Of a DNA stretch of 64,000 bases, positions 24,255 through 35,830 are shown one piece after another. This DNA comes from Siphonodentalium dalli (Eukaryota; Mollusca; Scaphopoda; Gadilida; Siphonodentaliidae), in contig CP136064.1 in assembly GCA_032622095.1 (NCBI GenBank), positions 263,603,863 through 263,667,862 of the forward strand, in the 5' to 3' direction. The notes beneath the pieces were generated by a model that saw only the letters and a program-made list of their open reading frames with translations, had not been told where the DNA came from and made no database searches. Both the position numbers and the translations under genes were made by a program. Numbering within the stretch: position 1 is the first letter of the stretch; each line of letters begins with the position of its first letter.

Positions 24255-24900
24255 ATATTACATTGATAGGCGATAAGCTCTCGGGTTAACGCGATGGATA
24301 TATCGGTTATCGGAAACGCAGGCGATAAGCGGTAGGGTTAACGCGAGGGATATATCGTTTAGATATACACGCATTGTTTAGTACCCGCGATAATGAGGCG
24401 CTATTATCGTGATAACATTCGCCCATATACACCCACGCGGCGTGACATATAACCCCACCCTGATAGCTCAGGATTAGGCGCTTAGGGTTTAGGCAGTCAA
24501 ACCAATACATATATTATCTACCACTGTGTATAGTACACGCGATCTGGTTTATCGCTACCGCGCGCGACGCTGGCGAGTTATTCTCGTGATTAATATATAC
24601 CTCTGATAGCAGTCACCCGAGTACATATTTTCTTTCATATTACATGAATAGGCGATAAGCGGCAGGGTTAACGCGAGAGAGATATCATTTAGACATACAC
24701 GCATTGTTTAGTACCCGCAATAATTAGGCGCTATTCTCGTGATAACCTTCGCCGATTTGTTGCGGAATATTTTGTTTGTCCTTGACCTAGAGATACCCGC
24801 CACGATGACGCGTTATTCTGGTGATAACCTTGGCCGATATACACCCACGCGTAGTGACCTGTAACCCCTGTTAGCTCAGGATCAGGCGCTGAGCAAAGTC
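24255..24900 (+). repeat. CpG-rich direct repeats (gcgataagcggtagggttaacgcg type)
   Basis: The order aggcgataagcggtagggtt, aacgcgag, gatatatcgtttaga, acacgcattgtttagtaccc, gcgataatgaggcgctatt, cgtgataac, atacacccacgcg, gctcaggattaggcgct occurs once from about 24255 to 24485. It recurs, with an extra gacgcgttattctggtgata block, from about 24648 to 24892. The region is clearly richer in CG dinucleotides than its surroundings. No coding frame is supported. It lies between the virus-like remnant and segmental-duplication copy 2. Confidence 0.6.
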
Positions 24901-24939
24901 AAGTCAAACGGTATACTAGAATAGGTAGACTATACTACT

Positions 24940-27830
24940 GTTGAAAGCAGAATTTCATAGCGCTTCTAATGGTGGAAACGGGAAGTTCGTATTTTCACTT
25001 CTCGCGAAGATATCAGGCATTATATTCTGTCCGTTGTACTTGAAATACAATGTATTTAACTTCCAGGTTGTCACATCTCATTTTAAGCATTATAGCCTTA
25101 TTTCCACTTTGAACTGGAATTAATTGAATACTATTTTAGGACACTGTGGAATTGAAGATATGCTTTGAACAAAATATAATTGTCACAATTGCATGTGATG
25201 GGTAAGCACATTATTGCATAATTATAGGACAATATGGAATTGAATTGGGTTGTTAGTACTAACGTATATATTTATATAATATCAGCATATACATGTAGTA
25301 TGATTGACATCTGCATAATTATAAATTATTCGTATGTGCCATGGGCTGGGATGACTATTGCCCTTCCAAGACATTTTGCAAGTTTGAAATTTTGGATTTG
25401 GATTTTGAATTTGGAGGCGATTCCCAACTTACCACGTAATAAATTCCGATTGCACCACCAGTCATAGCTTCCCAATGTGTACCCATAGCATGTCCCTATT
25501 TTTCATAAGTATTGAAATTATATGGATATTGATATTAGGTAGATGTAGAGCACAGTAGCATGTTATATATACTTGTCTCCGAGACTTGTCGAGCGTTGCC
25601 CTCTGTGAATACCTGGGACTAAAACAAAGATCCGGGAGAAATTGCTCTTTGTAGATACCTGGGACTAACAAGATGAATTTATACTATGGCTAACGCCCGT
25701 AGATATCATATTCCACCAGTACAAAACCTGGGAACTTTTTGATGTTCTGACCCGTTCTGACGGGGAACTTTATAACATTGAACAAACATGACGGGAAATA
25801 TATTCTATGTCAATACCTGTTCCTCAATAATCTACTTCACATTAGGGGGTGGTCCCAGCTCGAGATTGCATGCATTTGTTTTTAATTTTGTGACCCAATG
25901 TCGTAATAAACATTGCAAATAATAATCCGGGAGAAATACCGTACTATTTTATGCGATGCAAAGCAAAATCGGTCACAAAGTCACTTACAACGTGTAATTT
26001 GGAGTTAGAACTTCCACCTACAGTGAAATACATTATTAATGAACAGGTAATAACTAATAAATATATTATTTGCCTGAAAACTGCACCAAAATATCTCGAT
26101 GACGGGCCTACTATTTTTTTTTATTCCGGCTTATCGGCCATCTATAACATTACTTCGTACTCATCAGATAGTCAAATAATGGAATTCGGGTAACCTTATT
26201 CTACGAAATCGAGAACATAGAAACCAACAACAATATTTGAGTACGGTATATGTGTACCCATGTGTTTTCAATGCTATACAACATCGAAAAGTGCCCGGGT
26301 TTTTTACTGGTGGAATATGATCTCCACGCGGGTGTTAAACAGAGTAGAAATTCATAGCATGATCAAGTATCGTCTAATCAGGCTAACGGGTGTCTAAAAC
26401 CCTTCTTAATAGTATACCAAACCAACCGACGAGTGTCCCAGTCCATATAAATGGCATCCCAAAATCAGCCAAATTGTGTCGCAAACCATCCAATAGGTAT
26501 CCCTATCAACCCAACTGGGGTCCCAAACCATTCAAATCCTGTCAAAACCCGCCAAATGTGTGTTCCAAACATGGTGTCCCAAACCACCAGATGAGTCTCA
26601 AACCAACCATCAATTGAGTACCCCAACGTACCACCCAATGGGTGTCTCAAACCAATCAATGAGTGTCTATTATCATCCAGTAAGTCCCCCAAGCCACATG
26701 ACGATTGCCTCAAATCAACAGGAGTGTCTAACAATATTCAACTAGTGCCTCAAACTACCCCTGAATGTCCCACTCCATACAATGAGTGTCACAAACTAGT
26801 GCAGAAAAATACCCATCGGATATCTCAAACCATCCAGCGAGTGTCCCATGATTTGGTAAACTCATTGGATGGTTTGGAACACTCATTTGATGGTCTGGAA
26901 TACTCGATGGAGCGTGTGTACATTATATAGGATAATTAGTAGATGTGTTGTGACGCCTGTTGGATGGGATGGGAACTCATGTGATGGTTTGTGATACTCG
27001 TTTTATAGTTTGTGTCACCAGCTGGGTGGTTTGTGACACCCGTTGGATAGTTTGGGACAACAGTTGGTTGGATTTGGGACACTGATTTTGTCACTGATTG
27101 TGCCATTTGGGAAACAAGTTGAATCGATTGAGACGAAATTTTAGTGGTTTTGGACACCTGTTGTATGACTGGGCACTACCCATATGGCTTGGGACACTAT
27201 ATGTGTGGCATGAGGTACATCATGTATGCCTATTTGTCATTCTTTCTGAGTTTTCTGACATCCAGACCAACTGTATGGTTTGGGACACTCTTTGTGTGAC
27301 TTTGGGCGTTCATTGAATGTTTTGACAGACTCGTTGTGTGCACGTTGTATGATTTAGAGCACTAATTGGATGGTTATGAACACACATTTGGGTACTTTCA
27401 GATACCGGTTGGGTGGTTTGGGACACAACCTGTGTGGGTTGGAACACCAGTTGTATAGTTTGTGGCACTATACCAGTGTGGTTTGGAACATTCATTGAAT
27501 TCTTTGGGGCACTATAATCGTGTGGATTGTGTCATCATTTGGGTGTTTGGGATGCATGGTTTGGGGTACTTTATGTGTGGGTTGGATACTATTTGCATAT
27601 GGTTGTAGGTACTATACCTGGCTGGTTAAGGAAACTCTATGGGTGGGTTGCATAGGACACTCTTTCGGAAGTTTGGGACAATATTTGGATTTGGGGTACC
27701 CGTCGTATGGATTTGCATGTTGGTTTTGCACACTAGGTGGGTGGTTTGTAACTCTGTATATGGTTTGATACACTCGTTATGTGATTTGGGACACTCATTT
27801 GATAGTTAATTTTGGAAACTATAGTATGAT
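24940..27830 (+). repeat. Segmental duplication, copy 2 (partner 5224-8875)
   Basis: Direct-orientation copy of 5224-8875, starting at gttgaaagcagaatttc. It has the same order of landmarks, including the accaaacc tract to about 26850 and the complementary ggtttgg tract from about 26860 to 27780. It has one diverged unit where copy 1 has 14 minisatellite units (ctgaatgtcccactccatac at 26761). Small differences throughout indicate the duplication is not very recent. No gene is supported inside it. Confidence 0.8.
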
Positions 27831-28409
27831 GGCATAAATTATATCACAACTGTTTGGCTATCAAGTTATTCGATATGTCACGATTCTTTAATTGTTGACT
27901 TCCGTTCGCAATTTTCGCCGTCATTTTGAAACATTTTAAAACACTGAATTGACAAATCGTCGGGCTGTGACTTAATATTAACGGATTAGGATTGTACATC
28001 ATATATGGTGGCACAATTATAGCCATTTACGCCTACTGTTTTCATATAAATGGAAAATATCTCATGTTACTTTGCTTCAGTTTGCCATTTTGCCCGCCAT
28101 TTTGGAGCTAAATTTTGCATGAACTGACAGGCATAATTATGCCATGGCAACAAGAATAATGCGTTTCGGATGCATTTTTCTGTCACATTTATAACATTAA
28201 AGTGAGCGGGTATATACTCTCGAAAAATTATCTAGGCCACCATAATACCTGTTACATATATATGCACTGACATCTTTCAAAGTCTAAATAGTTTGAGCAA
28301 ACATCATAGCGATGAGGAAAACCACACTGAGGCCCCATCGTCCCGATCACTCTTCATACATGGATTCGTTTCTGCTGTCTGCAACTTGTTTCTGCTGTCT
28401 GCAACTTGA
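27831..28409. other. No recognised gene
   Basis: Contains gccattttg/cgccattttgg words like those in the arms of the 12951-17080 foldback. A 21-base direct duplication of gtttctgctgtctgcaactt lies at 28368-28408. Confidence 0.35.
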
Positions 28410-28825
28410 TTATGGAATGATTTACGCGGTGAATTGAAAACGGCAAAATCCTTTGAATTATTTAAATCACTACTGGACGCAGGAAAGCGCCTCAACGTAA
28501 GAAGAGCGTTTCACAATTTTTGCTCAAATAGGAAAGCCCAAATTATTCATACACAACTCCGACTCAAAAGCAGCAGCCTTAATAAAGACCTCCATGAAAA
28601 TCATTTAAGAGAAAGTGTACATGTGGTGACATAGAAAGTGCAGATCACTTCCTTTTAGTCTGCCCAAGATACAGTCAAATCAGAAATGAATGATTCATTT
28701 CAATAGAAAAGAAATTCATGTACAGTCACATACTCCTGATTGGGTCGAATTATATCCCCCTTAATACGAACTACAACATTTTCAAAGCAACACAAACTTT
28801 TATAACCGGGAGTGGTAGGTTTTAG
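28410..28825 (+). pseudogene. LINE reverse-transcriptase C-terminal fragment
   Basis: The plus frame reads LWNDLRGELKTAKSFELF from 28410. It continues through KSLLDAGKRLNVRRAF and a basic stretch ending near 28610. There a one-base shift moves the reading to KCTCGDIESADHFLLVCP, the CxC...H....C zinc-knuckle-like motif that ends many LINE ORF2 proteins. A stop near 28695 precedes a final short piece ending at TAG 28823. The WNDLP-like block followed by the knuckle is characteristic of non-LTR retrotransposon C termini. The clade is not determined. The reverse transcriptase and endonuclease domains are absent, so it is a dead 5'-truncated copy. Confidence 0.65.
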
Positions 28826-28984
28826 TTGTTTATTATGTATGAAATCTTATACTAATTCTAAATTGTATCCACAAAATTAATGATTACTTGATAACGATCT
28901 AGCATAGTTGTTTGATTCAGTGAATTTCCTTCAGTCATAAGTATTCCTAATAATTTAAAAACGAACATACGGCAGTTGTAGCAC

Positions 28985-29062
28985 ACACACTCTCTCCCTT
29001 TCTTTCTCTCTCTCACTCTCTTTCTCCCTCTCACTCACTCTGTATCTCGCTCTCTGTTTCTC
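28985..29062 (+). repeat. CT-rich simple repeat
   Basis: Imperfect ctct/ctttct tract with scattered a and g (ctctctccctttctttctct and similar). Confidence 0.85.
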
Positions 29063-29935
29063 TGACCTCAGCAGATTCATCAATATTCTACGATTATTAA
29101 AATCACCATTATCATGTTATACATATCCTGTCATTCATATCCTGTACTCTTCAACTTGGCCTCTTGCCCTCCGCTCTTCTTACATACTCCATGTCTTTTT
29201 CTTTTCTGAGGAGATAACTCAACATATAAGCGATGACTCGCTTGTTGTTAAATCCTCTTCACCCTCATCTATTCTAAATCATGTCATAAATAAACTTTTG
29301 TAAAAAATATTATATATGTTCTTTGAGGGTAGAATTAAATATTGTTTAAACCAGCGAACAAAACAAAATTTTTAATTAATGTCATCTTGAGGGACCTTGT
29401 TCCCGGACTAAAATTAAATTTTCACATTGTTTTTGCATTTGTTTACCTAAATATAATGACTTTCCATCAATGAAACACATTAAAAATTAGGATAAGTTAT
29501 TTTGTTGTCATATTTAGCAGTCAGGAAACTCAACTCGGCGTTTGCATGTAGTCGGCAGATTTGTTGACTAACAAGATTCCAATTTCACAATTTTTTTCTT
29601 TTTACATATTCTTGTCTTTTGACAAAAATTATCAAAAAAGCCATAAATAGTACTTATTTCAAAGAGCTGTAGAAAATGTTTCCCAAGGCGCTTCTCACGC
29701 CGAAAACAACTCATTACCTATTTGGTCTATACTAGGTTCACTTCAAAATGGAGTCTAAACAACGACTAGAAGATATACATGTAGTGGCCTCCATTTCGGA
29801 GCGAGTGTCAAGTTAGTCGGTTTTAGATTTATAGAGGGTGACATGGTGTCATGTCAACGCTCTAGTTGATCAAATTTCGACATACACACCAAAGTTAGAC
29901 AATACCTTAGTTGAAATAAAACAAAATATCATCTG
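29063..29935. other. No recognised feature
   Basis: AT-rich DNA with no supported frame or recognised repeat. Confidence 0.35.
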
Positions 29936-29939
29936 GGTT

Positions 29940-30440
29940 AGCGTATACATAGAACACGTATATGTAATATGCTCTCTGAATTCCAAGATGTCCTATTAAG
30001 ATTCAGGCCTGTGATATTATATTGTTTGTTCTAAGTGCTAATATCCTAATATTTCTGACACATAGAACAAGGTGGCCATTTTAACTAATTTTAGTTCAAT
30101 GGTGTCATTTGAACTATATCCATAGTGTAACTAAGTTCCAGTATGTCCTAAGAGCCAAAATATCCACCCTACTTGCTGTATTCTTCAAAAAACAGAATTA
30201 CATTTAATTTATGAATTATAATGCATATTTATTCTATTAAATTTTAAAGGAATGATTTTCCAATCGGACAGTGTTAGAAGTATAGCCATAGTCTTAATAG
30301 TTGACCCGCATCGGAGATTCAAACTTTAAAAATCGATTATCTCAAAACATAAAAAGTGCACTTAGGTCGCGCTATATCCGTATAATTCTTAATTCTAGTG
30401 ATTTAGTACCCTATATCCGTATAATTCTTATCAGTCATAT
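29940..30440 (+). repeat. Dispersed repeat ending in aaaaatcgattatctcaaaa, partner 39820-40145
   Basis: Shares with 39820-40145 the ordered words ctaagttcca(a/g)tatg, ctaagtgctaa, a tttcaca/tatccaccct joint, and the near-terminal aactttaaaaatcgatt then tcaaaacataaaaa. Both copies are in plus orientation. The partner is directly followed by a TA microsatellite, and this one by an imperfect duplication of ctatatccgtataattctta. No coding potential. Confidence 0.5.
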
Positions 30441-30444
30441 AGAC

Positions 30445-30870
30445 TACTAGCTGATGTGCCCGACTTCGTCCGGGCTATTTTGGAATTTCTTTGTGATCGC
30501 CTCCGTCTGGGTAGAATATACAGCGTCGGGACAAACTATTGCTCGATCGGTCCAGAAACATGCCTATATGTGCGTATATGAGCGAGATTAAGGTCAAGGT
30601 CAAGGACACGTTCGCACGTGAAATTGGACCCGCCCACACTGTTCCCGGGATCAAAGTAGCCCTACATACCAAATTTGAGTCGGATCGGTCGAGGTCCAGA
30701 AACATGGCAAAATGAGAGTATATGAGTTATGAGTAAGGCCAATGTCAAGGACACGCTCGCACGTGAATTGGACCCGCCCATATTTTCCCCCGGATTAAAG
30801 TATTAGAAATAGTTTTCGAGTCTATAACACACATACGTATACAGACAGAAGTTCCAAAATATATAATAGA
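30445..30870 (+). mobile_element. SINE-like dispersed element with cgacttcgtccggg head
   Basis: The head is actagctgatgtgcccgact followed by tcgtccgggct. Two internal modules follow (near 30595 and 30735), sharing caaggacacgttcgcacgtg and attggacccgccca. The end is acatacgtatacagacagaa, then an AT-rich tail. Heads of the type agctgat..cccg.cttcg are widespread at the ends of short non-autonomous elements in invertebrate genomes (from general knowledge). No tRNA promoter boxes are convincing. Confidence 0.45.
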
Positions 30871-30944
30871 TGATATAGTTCATTGTGCGAAAGGTGTCTC
30901 TTGAAACAGAGGCTCCTAATTCAAAGTTCTGGTATAGATGTGGT

Positions 30945-31060
30945 AGCTAGGTGTGTGTTGTAAATTTGGATTAATATTCATAAAAACTACTTTGAACAAG
31001 ATTATTCTCCATTTCTATTTGATCACCCAACCGTAGTGTTTCACATCACTTTATTAGTTG
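30945..31060 (+). repeat. Dispersed repeat, partner at 1300-1425
   Basis: Plus-orientation match to the reverse complement of 1300-1425. It ends about 200 bases before the candidate exon at 31258. Confidence 0.55.
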
Positions 31061-31257
31061 CAGCCGCTATTATGCGAAACTTCGATGTATGTTGTCTGTG
31101 ATTATACTGGCATCTATTACATTCCTATAGTGTAATTAACATTGATTACTCGAGTGATTATAAACGATAATTTCACTTGTGAATAATGTCACTTTAACTA
31201 GCGAATTATGTAAGGGATAATAATGATCACCGAGTATTCGAACATTCGTACTCAGAA

Positions 31258-31595
31258 TGCACGAGTGGCCGCAGAATGTTCTAACACGAGGTAAGTATCT
31301 CAATTATACCAGACAGCGTGGCTGACGGTTCACTATATAGGGCGTTGATACCCCCCCCCCCCCCCATGGTCGCGCTAATCCGATAATATTGATTAATCGC
31401 CTTTATGGAGTGAATCACTGAACGTAACAAAATTTCAGGTTGTTTGTCAACTGGACCGGTATATGTAAACTGTAAACTGACCACGCAGATGAGTCCTATC
31501 ACAGAACGAGGCAGCGGCAATGTTCTCGATGTGCCCATGCATGTTGCCCCGGTGTCCAGAATACTCAAGGTCGACACGTACAGGAAGGGTTTGTG
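31258..31595 (+). CDS. Two exons of an unidentified gene
   Basis: The first exon ends at 31290 with the perfect donor cgag|GTAAGT. It contains an ATG at 31258 (MHEWPQNVLTR) with an in-frame stop about 32 bases further upstream, so it may be the first coding exon. The second exon is 31439-31595, between atttcag and the donor gtg|GTAAGT. It completes the glycine codon and reads CLSTGPVYVNCKLTTQMSPI then TERGSGNVLDVPMHVAPVSR, ending near YRKGLW in phase 2. Three splice signals and 51 uninterrupted codons with mixed composition support it. The 148-base intron contains a C run. The next exon would need to supply one base after TG and was not found in the following kilobase. Product unknown. Minus-strand frames over the same place are shadows. 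Confidence 0.5.
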
Positions 31596-31928
31596 GTAAG
31601 TAATTTCCTGACACAACCACCATTCTTGATTCCAGTCTATATATGGGTCTCACAGACCCCCACTTTTTTTTTGGAGCTTCCGCTGCCTCTGTACATTTCA
31701 TTTTAATAGTTATCAATGATCCATACAAACTTATTATATCTGTACTTTATTTTAATTATTTCCATCAGTTTCCCTGTGTTCATATTTATTTCTACAATAG
31801 ACTTATCTCTATTGTACAATACATCGCATTCGTCGTCAATTAAAATATTGTTTCAATTAAAAAATATTTTCACAATAGTGTTCTGTTAACTGTTGACAAG
31901 TCTATTATTTGGAACATACGTATATTGA

Positions 31929-32190
31929 TTTTAAAATGACTGTTAAGTCGAAATTTACTTCTTGGTTGTAATTCAACCTTTGTTGTCTTCATTTGATGTC
32001 TCATAATTTTAAAATGACTTCTGTTAAGTTGGAATTTACTTATTGGCTATAATTCGACCTTTGTTAATTTACATTTGACGTCTATTAATTTTAAAGTGAC
32101 TTCTGTTAAGTTGGAATTGACTTGTTGGATGTGATTCAACCTTTATTATGTTTTATTTGATGTCCAGTAAGTTGGCATTGACTTACTGAT
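31929..32190 (+). repeat. About 80-bp tandem repeat, three units
   Basis: Units start near 31930, 32007 and 32089 with ttttaaaatgac. They continue ctgttaagttggaatttact, tattgg, attcaacctttgtt and atttgatgtct. Spacing is 77-82 bases and the copies are diverged. Confidence 0.7.
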
Positions 32191-32454
32191 TATTAGTTAA
32201 CACATAATGATTTTTATTTGACGTATTTTAGACCAAATGGTCACCTATAATATCATGCACAGTTATTGGTAGATACCAATATTAATTCCAGAGACAAACA
32301 TTTGTGTGTCTCCTATAAACTTTGAGCTCATGCAGCTGTGGGTTGCCTCATCTAAGTGAATGTGATGGCGATGAATGGATATAGAGAAAACGAAATTATA
32401 TACAAAAGATGGACAGAAATAACGAAAATTATTTATGTACAAAATATACAGTGA

Positions 32455-32765
32455 CCTCCCAAACGTCTTCATCGTCACCTCCATCTTCATCATCATCAAA
32501 ATCATCATCGTCGTCGTCGTAGTTGTTGTTGTTGTTGTCATCATCATCATCGTCATCATCATCGTCGCCATTATCATTGAAACATCGTCATCATCGACAT
32601 AATCACCATTAGCATTACATCACCATCGTCATCATCATAAGCTTCATCATCATAATCATCATCATCATCATCATCATCGTCATCATCGTCGCCCTTCTTG
32701 TTAACACTTATCATGTGTTCGCCATCATAATCGCTTCATCGTCATCATCATCACCACCATTCACA
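32455..32765 (+). repeat. (CAT)n/(CGT)n trinucleotide repeat
   Basis: Imperfect tcatcatcatcg and gttgttgtt runs. The minus-strand M/T/D-rich frames arise from it. Confidence 0.9.
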
Positions 32766-32805
32766 ACAACAACAACTAAAACAACAAAAACCACAACTAT
32801 GTACT

Positions 32806-33021
32806 TTACTCACTGGCATCCAAATTAAGGTTAATCAGTCGGATAAAAGAGCAGAGTCTACGTAAAGAAATTACGTCTTTCAAATTTAGTATGTCGTCTA
32901 GAATATCAATAGTCGCGTGTTCTATACTTGTAAATTTCTTAAGCATGAACCGATTTCTAGCCTCATCTAAATATTCACATTCCACCAAATAAAGCATTGC
33001 ATCTCCAAGTTTACGTTTATG
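32806..33021 (-). pseudogene. LINE ORF2 C-terminal remnant
   Basis: The minus strand reads ITLCHKRKLGDAMLYLVE, then CEYLDEARNRF. About 50 codons later comes SLRRLCSFIRLINLNL before TAA. The C...GD..L.YL..C.Y...R..F layout matches the C-terminal knuckle region of LINE ORF2 proteins, with some knuckle cysteine or histidine positions changed. Upstream domains are missing. It belongs to a different LINE family from the copies at 28.4 and 33.9 kb. Confidence 0.5.
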
Positions 33022-33179
33022 GCACAGGGTAATAATCTACGAAGTATTAGATAAGATAAGATACGTTTTAATGGTCTTTAAGACACATATTGGTATAGGA
33101 CAACCTACATGTATAGATAAAAATAAACAGGAATACATGGTATATATGTGACTACATGGGTGTTATGTTTGTGTTGGGT

Positions 33180-33320
33180 CCATTTGTTAAAAAGTTTATG
33201 TACTTTTCATGTCAATTCTCTTTTGTCAAACAATGTATGTATATATATACATGTAACCTGTAATTATGTTATTACTGCTCTCCGAAATTGGAGGAAATAA
33301 AGGTATATAAAGGTATATAT
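33180..33320 (+). mobile_element. Possible LINE 3' end
   Basis: The sequence ctctccgaaattggaggaaa followed by taaagg and short ggtatata repeats looks like the 3' terminus common to several LINE families (a small hairpin, AATAAA-like signal, then simple repeat). No associated ORF in the same orientation was identified. Confidence 0.25.
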
Positions 33321-33410
33321 ATTAATATGTGATATACATGTAACAAGTAACAGATTAACAGAAATTGGTAAGATGTAGAATATCAAATTATTTGATTTAT
33401 TACTGGACAT

Positions 33411-33469
33411 AGGTCACCTGCGGAAGGATGTGATATACCATATGGTACATTACCACTTCCGCAGTTGAC
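33411..33469. repeat. Imperfect palindrome with ccatatgg centre
   Basis: The arms ggtcacctgcggaag and cttccgcagttgacc flank a second complementary pair around accatatggt. The stem is about 27 bases with a few mismatches. Confidence 0.65.
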
Positions 33470-33894
33470 CAATGCCCAGCATGAGTATGGCGTTTACACA
33501 GGGTATGAGATTGTAAAGGAGTTGTCCGGCACTAACAGGACTGGTGACAAAAAACCATCGGGGATAGCATAAGAAAACAGTCCTAAGACCATTTATTTCC
33601 GTTATGGTCCCCAATAGATTCAAGCCACATGAGAGACCGGAACACACCCACACGCTTCCTACCACCACAAACCACTGGGTTAAAAATATATTATGTTTTA
33701 TTTAAAAAATGAAATGCATATGGTCAGTTGAAATTAAAGTCACGATAGGTGACAGTGAGCTAAACAGCAAGTATTCCACAAGAAGTTAAAAAACACTGGA
33801 GAGATATATCGAATAAAATAGGAGAGATGGTGTCTTTGACTACTGTGTAGGTTCGGTGGCTATCTGGTGATCTGTTGATAATAAGGTTAGCAAG

Positions 33895-34343
33895 TTAGCA
33901 CCTACTTATCGCAGTGTACCATGGACAGTAAGGTGATGGTAATCCCTTCGACCTGGATGACACTGTGCTTATAGATAGAACTTTCAGATTATTTATATCT
34001 GTTAAAATACGCTGAGTGAATAGCCTTGGTCCAAACTGTGTTGTTACCTTTGGGATCAATTTTGTTAGAAAAATCATTCCAAAGTACTGTTCCTGTATAA
34101 CAGGAACTGTCCGAGCCAAAAGGACCTACATGAGGGATTGTGATTTTTTTGTTGCCCTGATCATAATTCATAGCCGCAGTAAGAGCTAACTCTGGTAAAG
34201 TGTTCAGAGAGATATTTGGGAGCCTTTGATTCCACAATCTTCTTCATTAGCAACAGCTTTCTTTGGTTAACCCGCTGTTCAACAGTTAACATGTTCATTT
34301 TTATATGTTCATTGTACCCCACAGTACAGTTGTTTCGTTCCAC
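33895..34343 (-). pseudogene. LINE reverse-transcriptase C-terminal fragment, frameshifted
   Basis: One minus frame (34343-34161) reads MLTVEQRVNQRKLLLMKKIV then ESKAPKYLSEHF. A second (34237-33989) carries IPHVGPFGSDSSCYTGTV then LWNDFSNKI. A third (34119-33895) continues past it. The order L.V..R....LL..K...S.APKYL..., then the aromatic SCYTG.VLWN..P.KI block, is the signature of the segment after the LINE reverse transcriptase domain. Overlap of three frames means at least two shifts. The copy abuts the inverted-repeat structure starting at 34351. Confidence 0.6.
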
Positions 34344-34350
34344 CGTTCCA

Positions 34351-35038
34351 CTTGAGTATCACGAAAATTGGCCGTATTTGCCACTTGATTTTAGAGTTAT
34401 CCATCTTTATCCGCAATTTTGTCCGAGACCGTCCGTTTGATGACGTTTTTCTGGGCCACAAATAATTGCACATCTCGAGAAATAACAGACTTCAAAAATC
34501 TATATCTGATCACTCTGAGCTTTGATTGGTGGGTTCAGTGTGACAAGCTGACTGGTACTCATTAACGCACGAGCACATCCCCCACCCTCACTCCCATGTA
34601 GTTGTATTTGAACTCTCCATTAACCCAACTGGTATATCAAGCTTCCGAACTGTTGGAAATTTACAACCTGATTGGAAAATTGCCACAGAGGGTCCATTTC
34701 AGACCCAAATTTGGACCAAAAGTAGAAAAATATTGGTCTAAGAACAACAAATTACCCAAATAATTACTGGTTGAAAAATTAGAGATGCATATTCCGAATT
34801 AACGCTCCCAAATTACTAATTCTTTGGCTTCGGGGGTAAACAATATTTGATTCGAGTCGAGGAAGCCACCCATCAAATCTCAGGGAGATCATATATTGAT
34901 TTTTGAAGTATGTTATTTCTCGAGATGTGCAATTATTTGTGGCCCAGAAAAAAACGTCATCAAAGGGACGGTCTCGGACAAAATTGCGGATGGATAACTT
35001 CAAGTGGTAAATACGGCTAAATTTCGTGATAATCAAGT
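34351..35038. repeat. Inverted repeat, about 185-bp arms
   Basis: The left arm (34351-34537) and right arm (34857-35038) share, in reverse complement, ccacttgatttt/agt, atccgcaattttgtccgaga, gacgtttttctgggccac and aataattgcacatctcgag. The loop of about 320 bases includes a piece of repeat family A (about 34630-34780). It is probably a foldback element of its own; no coding sequence. Confidence 0.65.
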
Positions 35039-35348
35039 GATAATACGGCCTTATTTCGTTGAACAAAATGTTGATAAATAACACGTTTTTGGTAAATTTG
35101 ATACCATTGTTAACAGTGGTTAGCATTATTTTGTTGCAATTAATCGATTCTGATAAATAAAGCGTATTGTGAAGAAATGTTGTCGTAGCTTGATGATGTG
35201 GGGACCGTCTGATCGAACTGCATGAGTACCTTTAAACAGTGAGAACATGGAGTTACCATCCATTAGCACTTTCTCTTGTGTGTGACCTATATGCAGCCGA
35301 CGTGATAGACAAAATAGTGTACCTATAACTTCCTTTTTAACAGAGGAG

Positions 35349-35830
35349 ATGAAATAAAAAAACCCTCACATGTACTTCCTCCCAAAAATACATAAAATTG
35401 GCCCCCTTCTAGCGACAATTGACCCTGCATTCAAGGGTAGTGAAATTAAAATCATCCCACCTGGAAGACCGATAATCTCGCAATGTGCAGGGCCCACGGC
35501 AAAAGTCGGACGATTTTTATACTTTTTTGTACTCCCTATCACTAAACAACAGGATACCCACCTCAAAGATACTATAGAAATTCTCAACATCTTTAAAGAA
35601 ATGCCAGTACCGAAGAGCACGCTCCTAGTATGCTATGGCATCACTTCCATTTATACAAACCTGAAATTTGATGAGATCCTGAATGCTCTGAATGAAGCCT
35701 TGGAATCAAACTCATCAATTACCTATGATATCACCAGACCTCGACTGAAAAATTAGTCGAAATTGCAAGAATCATCCTGGAAAAGAATGAATTCACATTC
35801 AATGGCCACTGCTACCGACAAATAATATTG
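35349..35830 (+). pseudogene. Penelope-like element reverse-transcriptase fragment
   Basis: The plus frame from 35370 reads MYFLPKIHK, then GRPIISQCAGPTAKVG, a KDTIEILNIFKEMPVP block, and VCYGITSIYTNLKFDEIL. The LPKIHK and GRPI.S....PT motifs and the spacing to SIYTNL are typical of Penelope-like reverse transcriptases. In that family the SLYTNIP motif is normally preceded by a catalytic aspartate (F/L-D-V-x-S-L-Y). Here that position is glycine (YGITSIY), so the fragment would be inactive. A one-base shift near 35735-35745 moves the reading to STEKLVEIARIILEKNEFTF then NGHCYRQ. The YxDD motif and any GIY-YIG endonuclease are missing; similarity ends near 35825. Confidence 0.65.
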
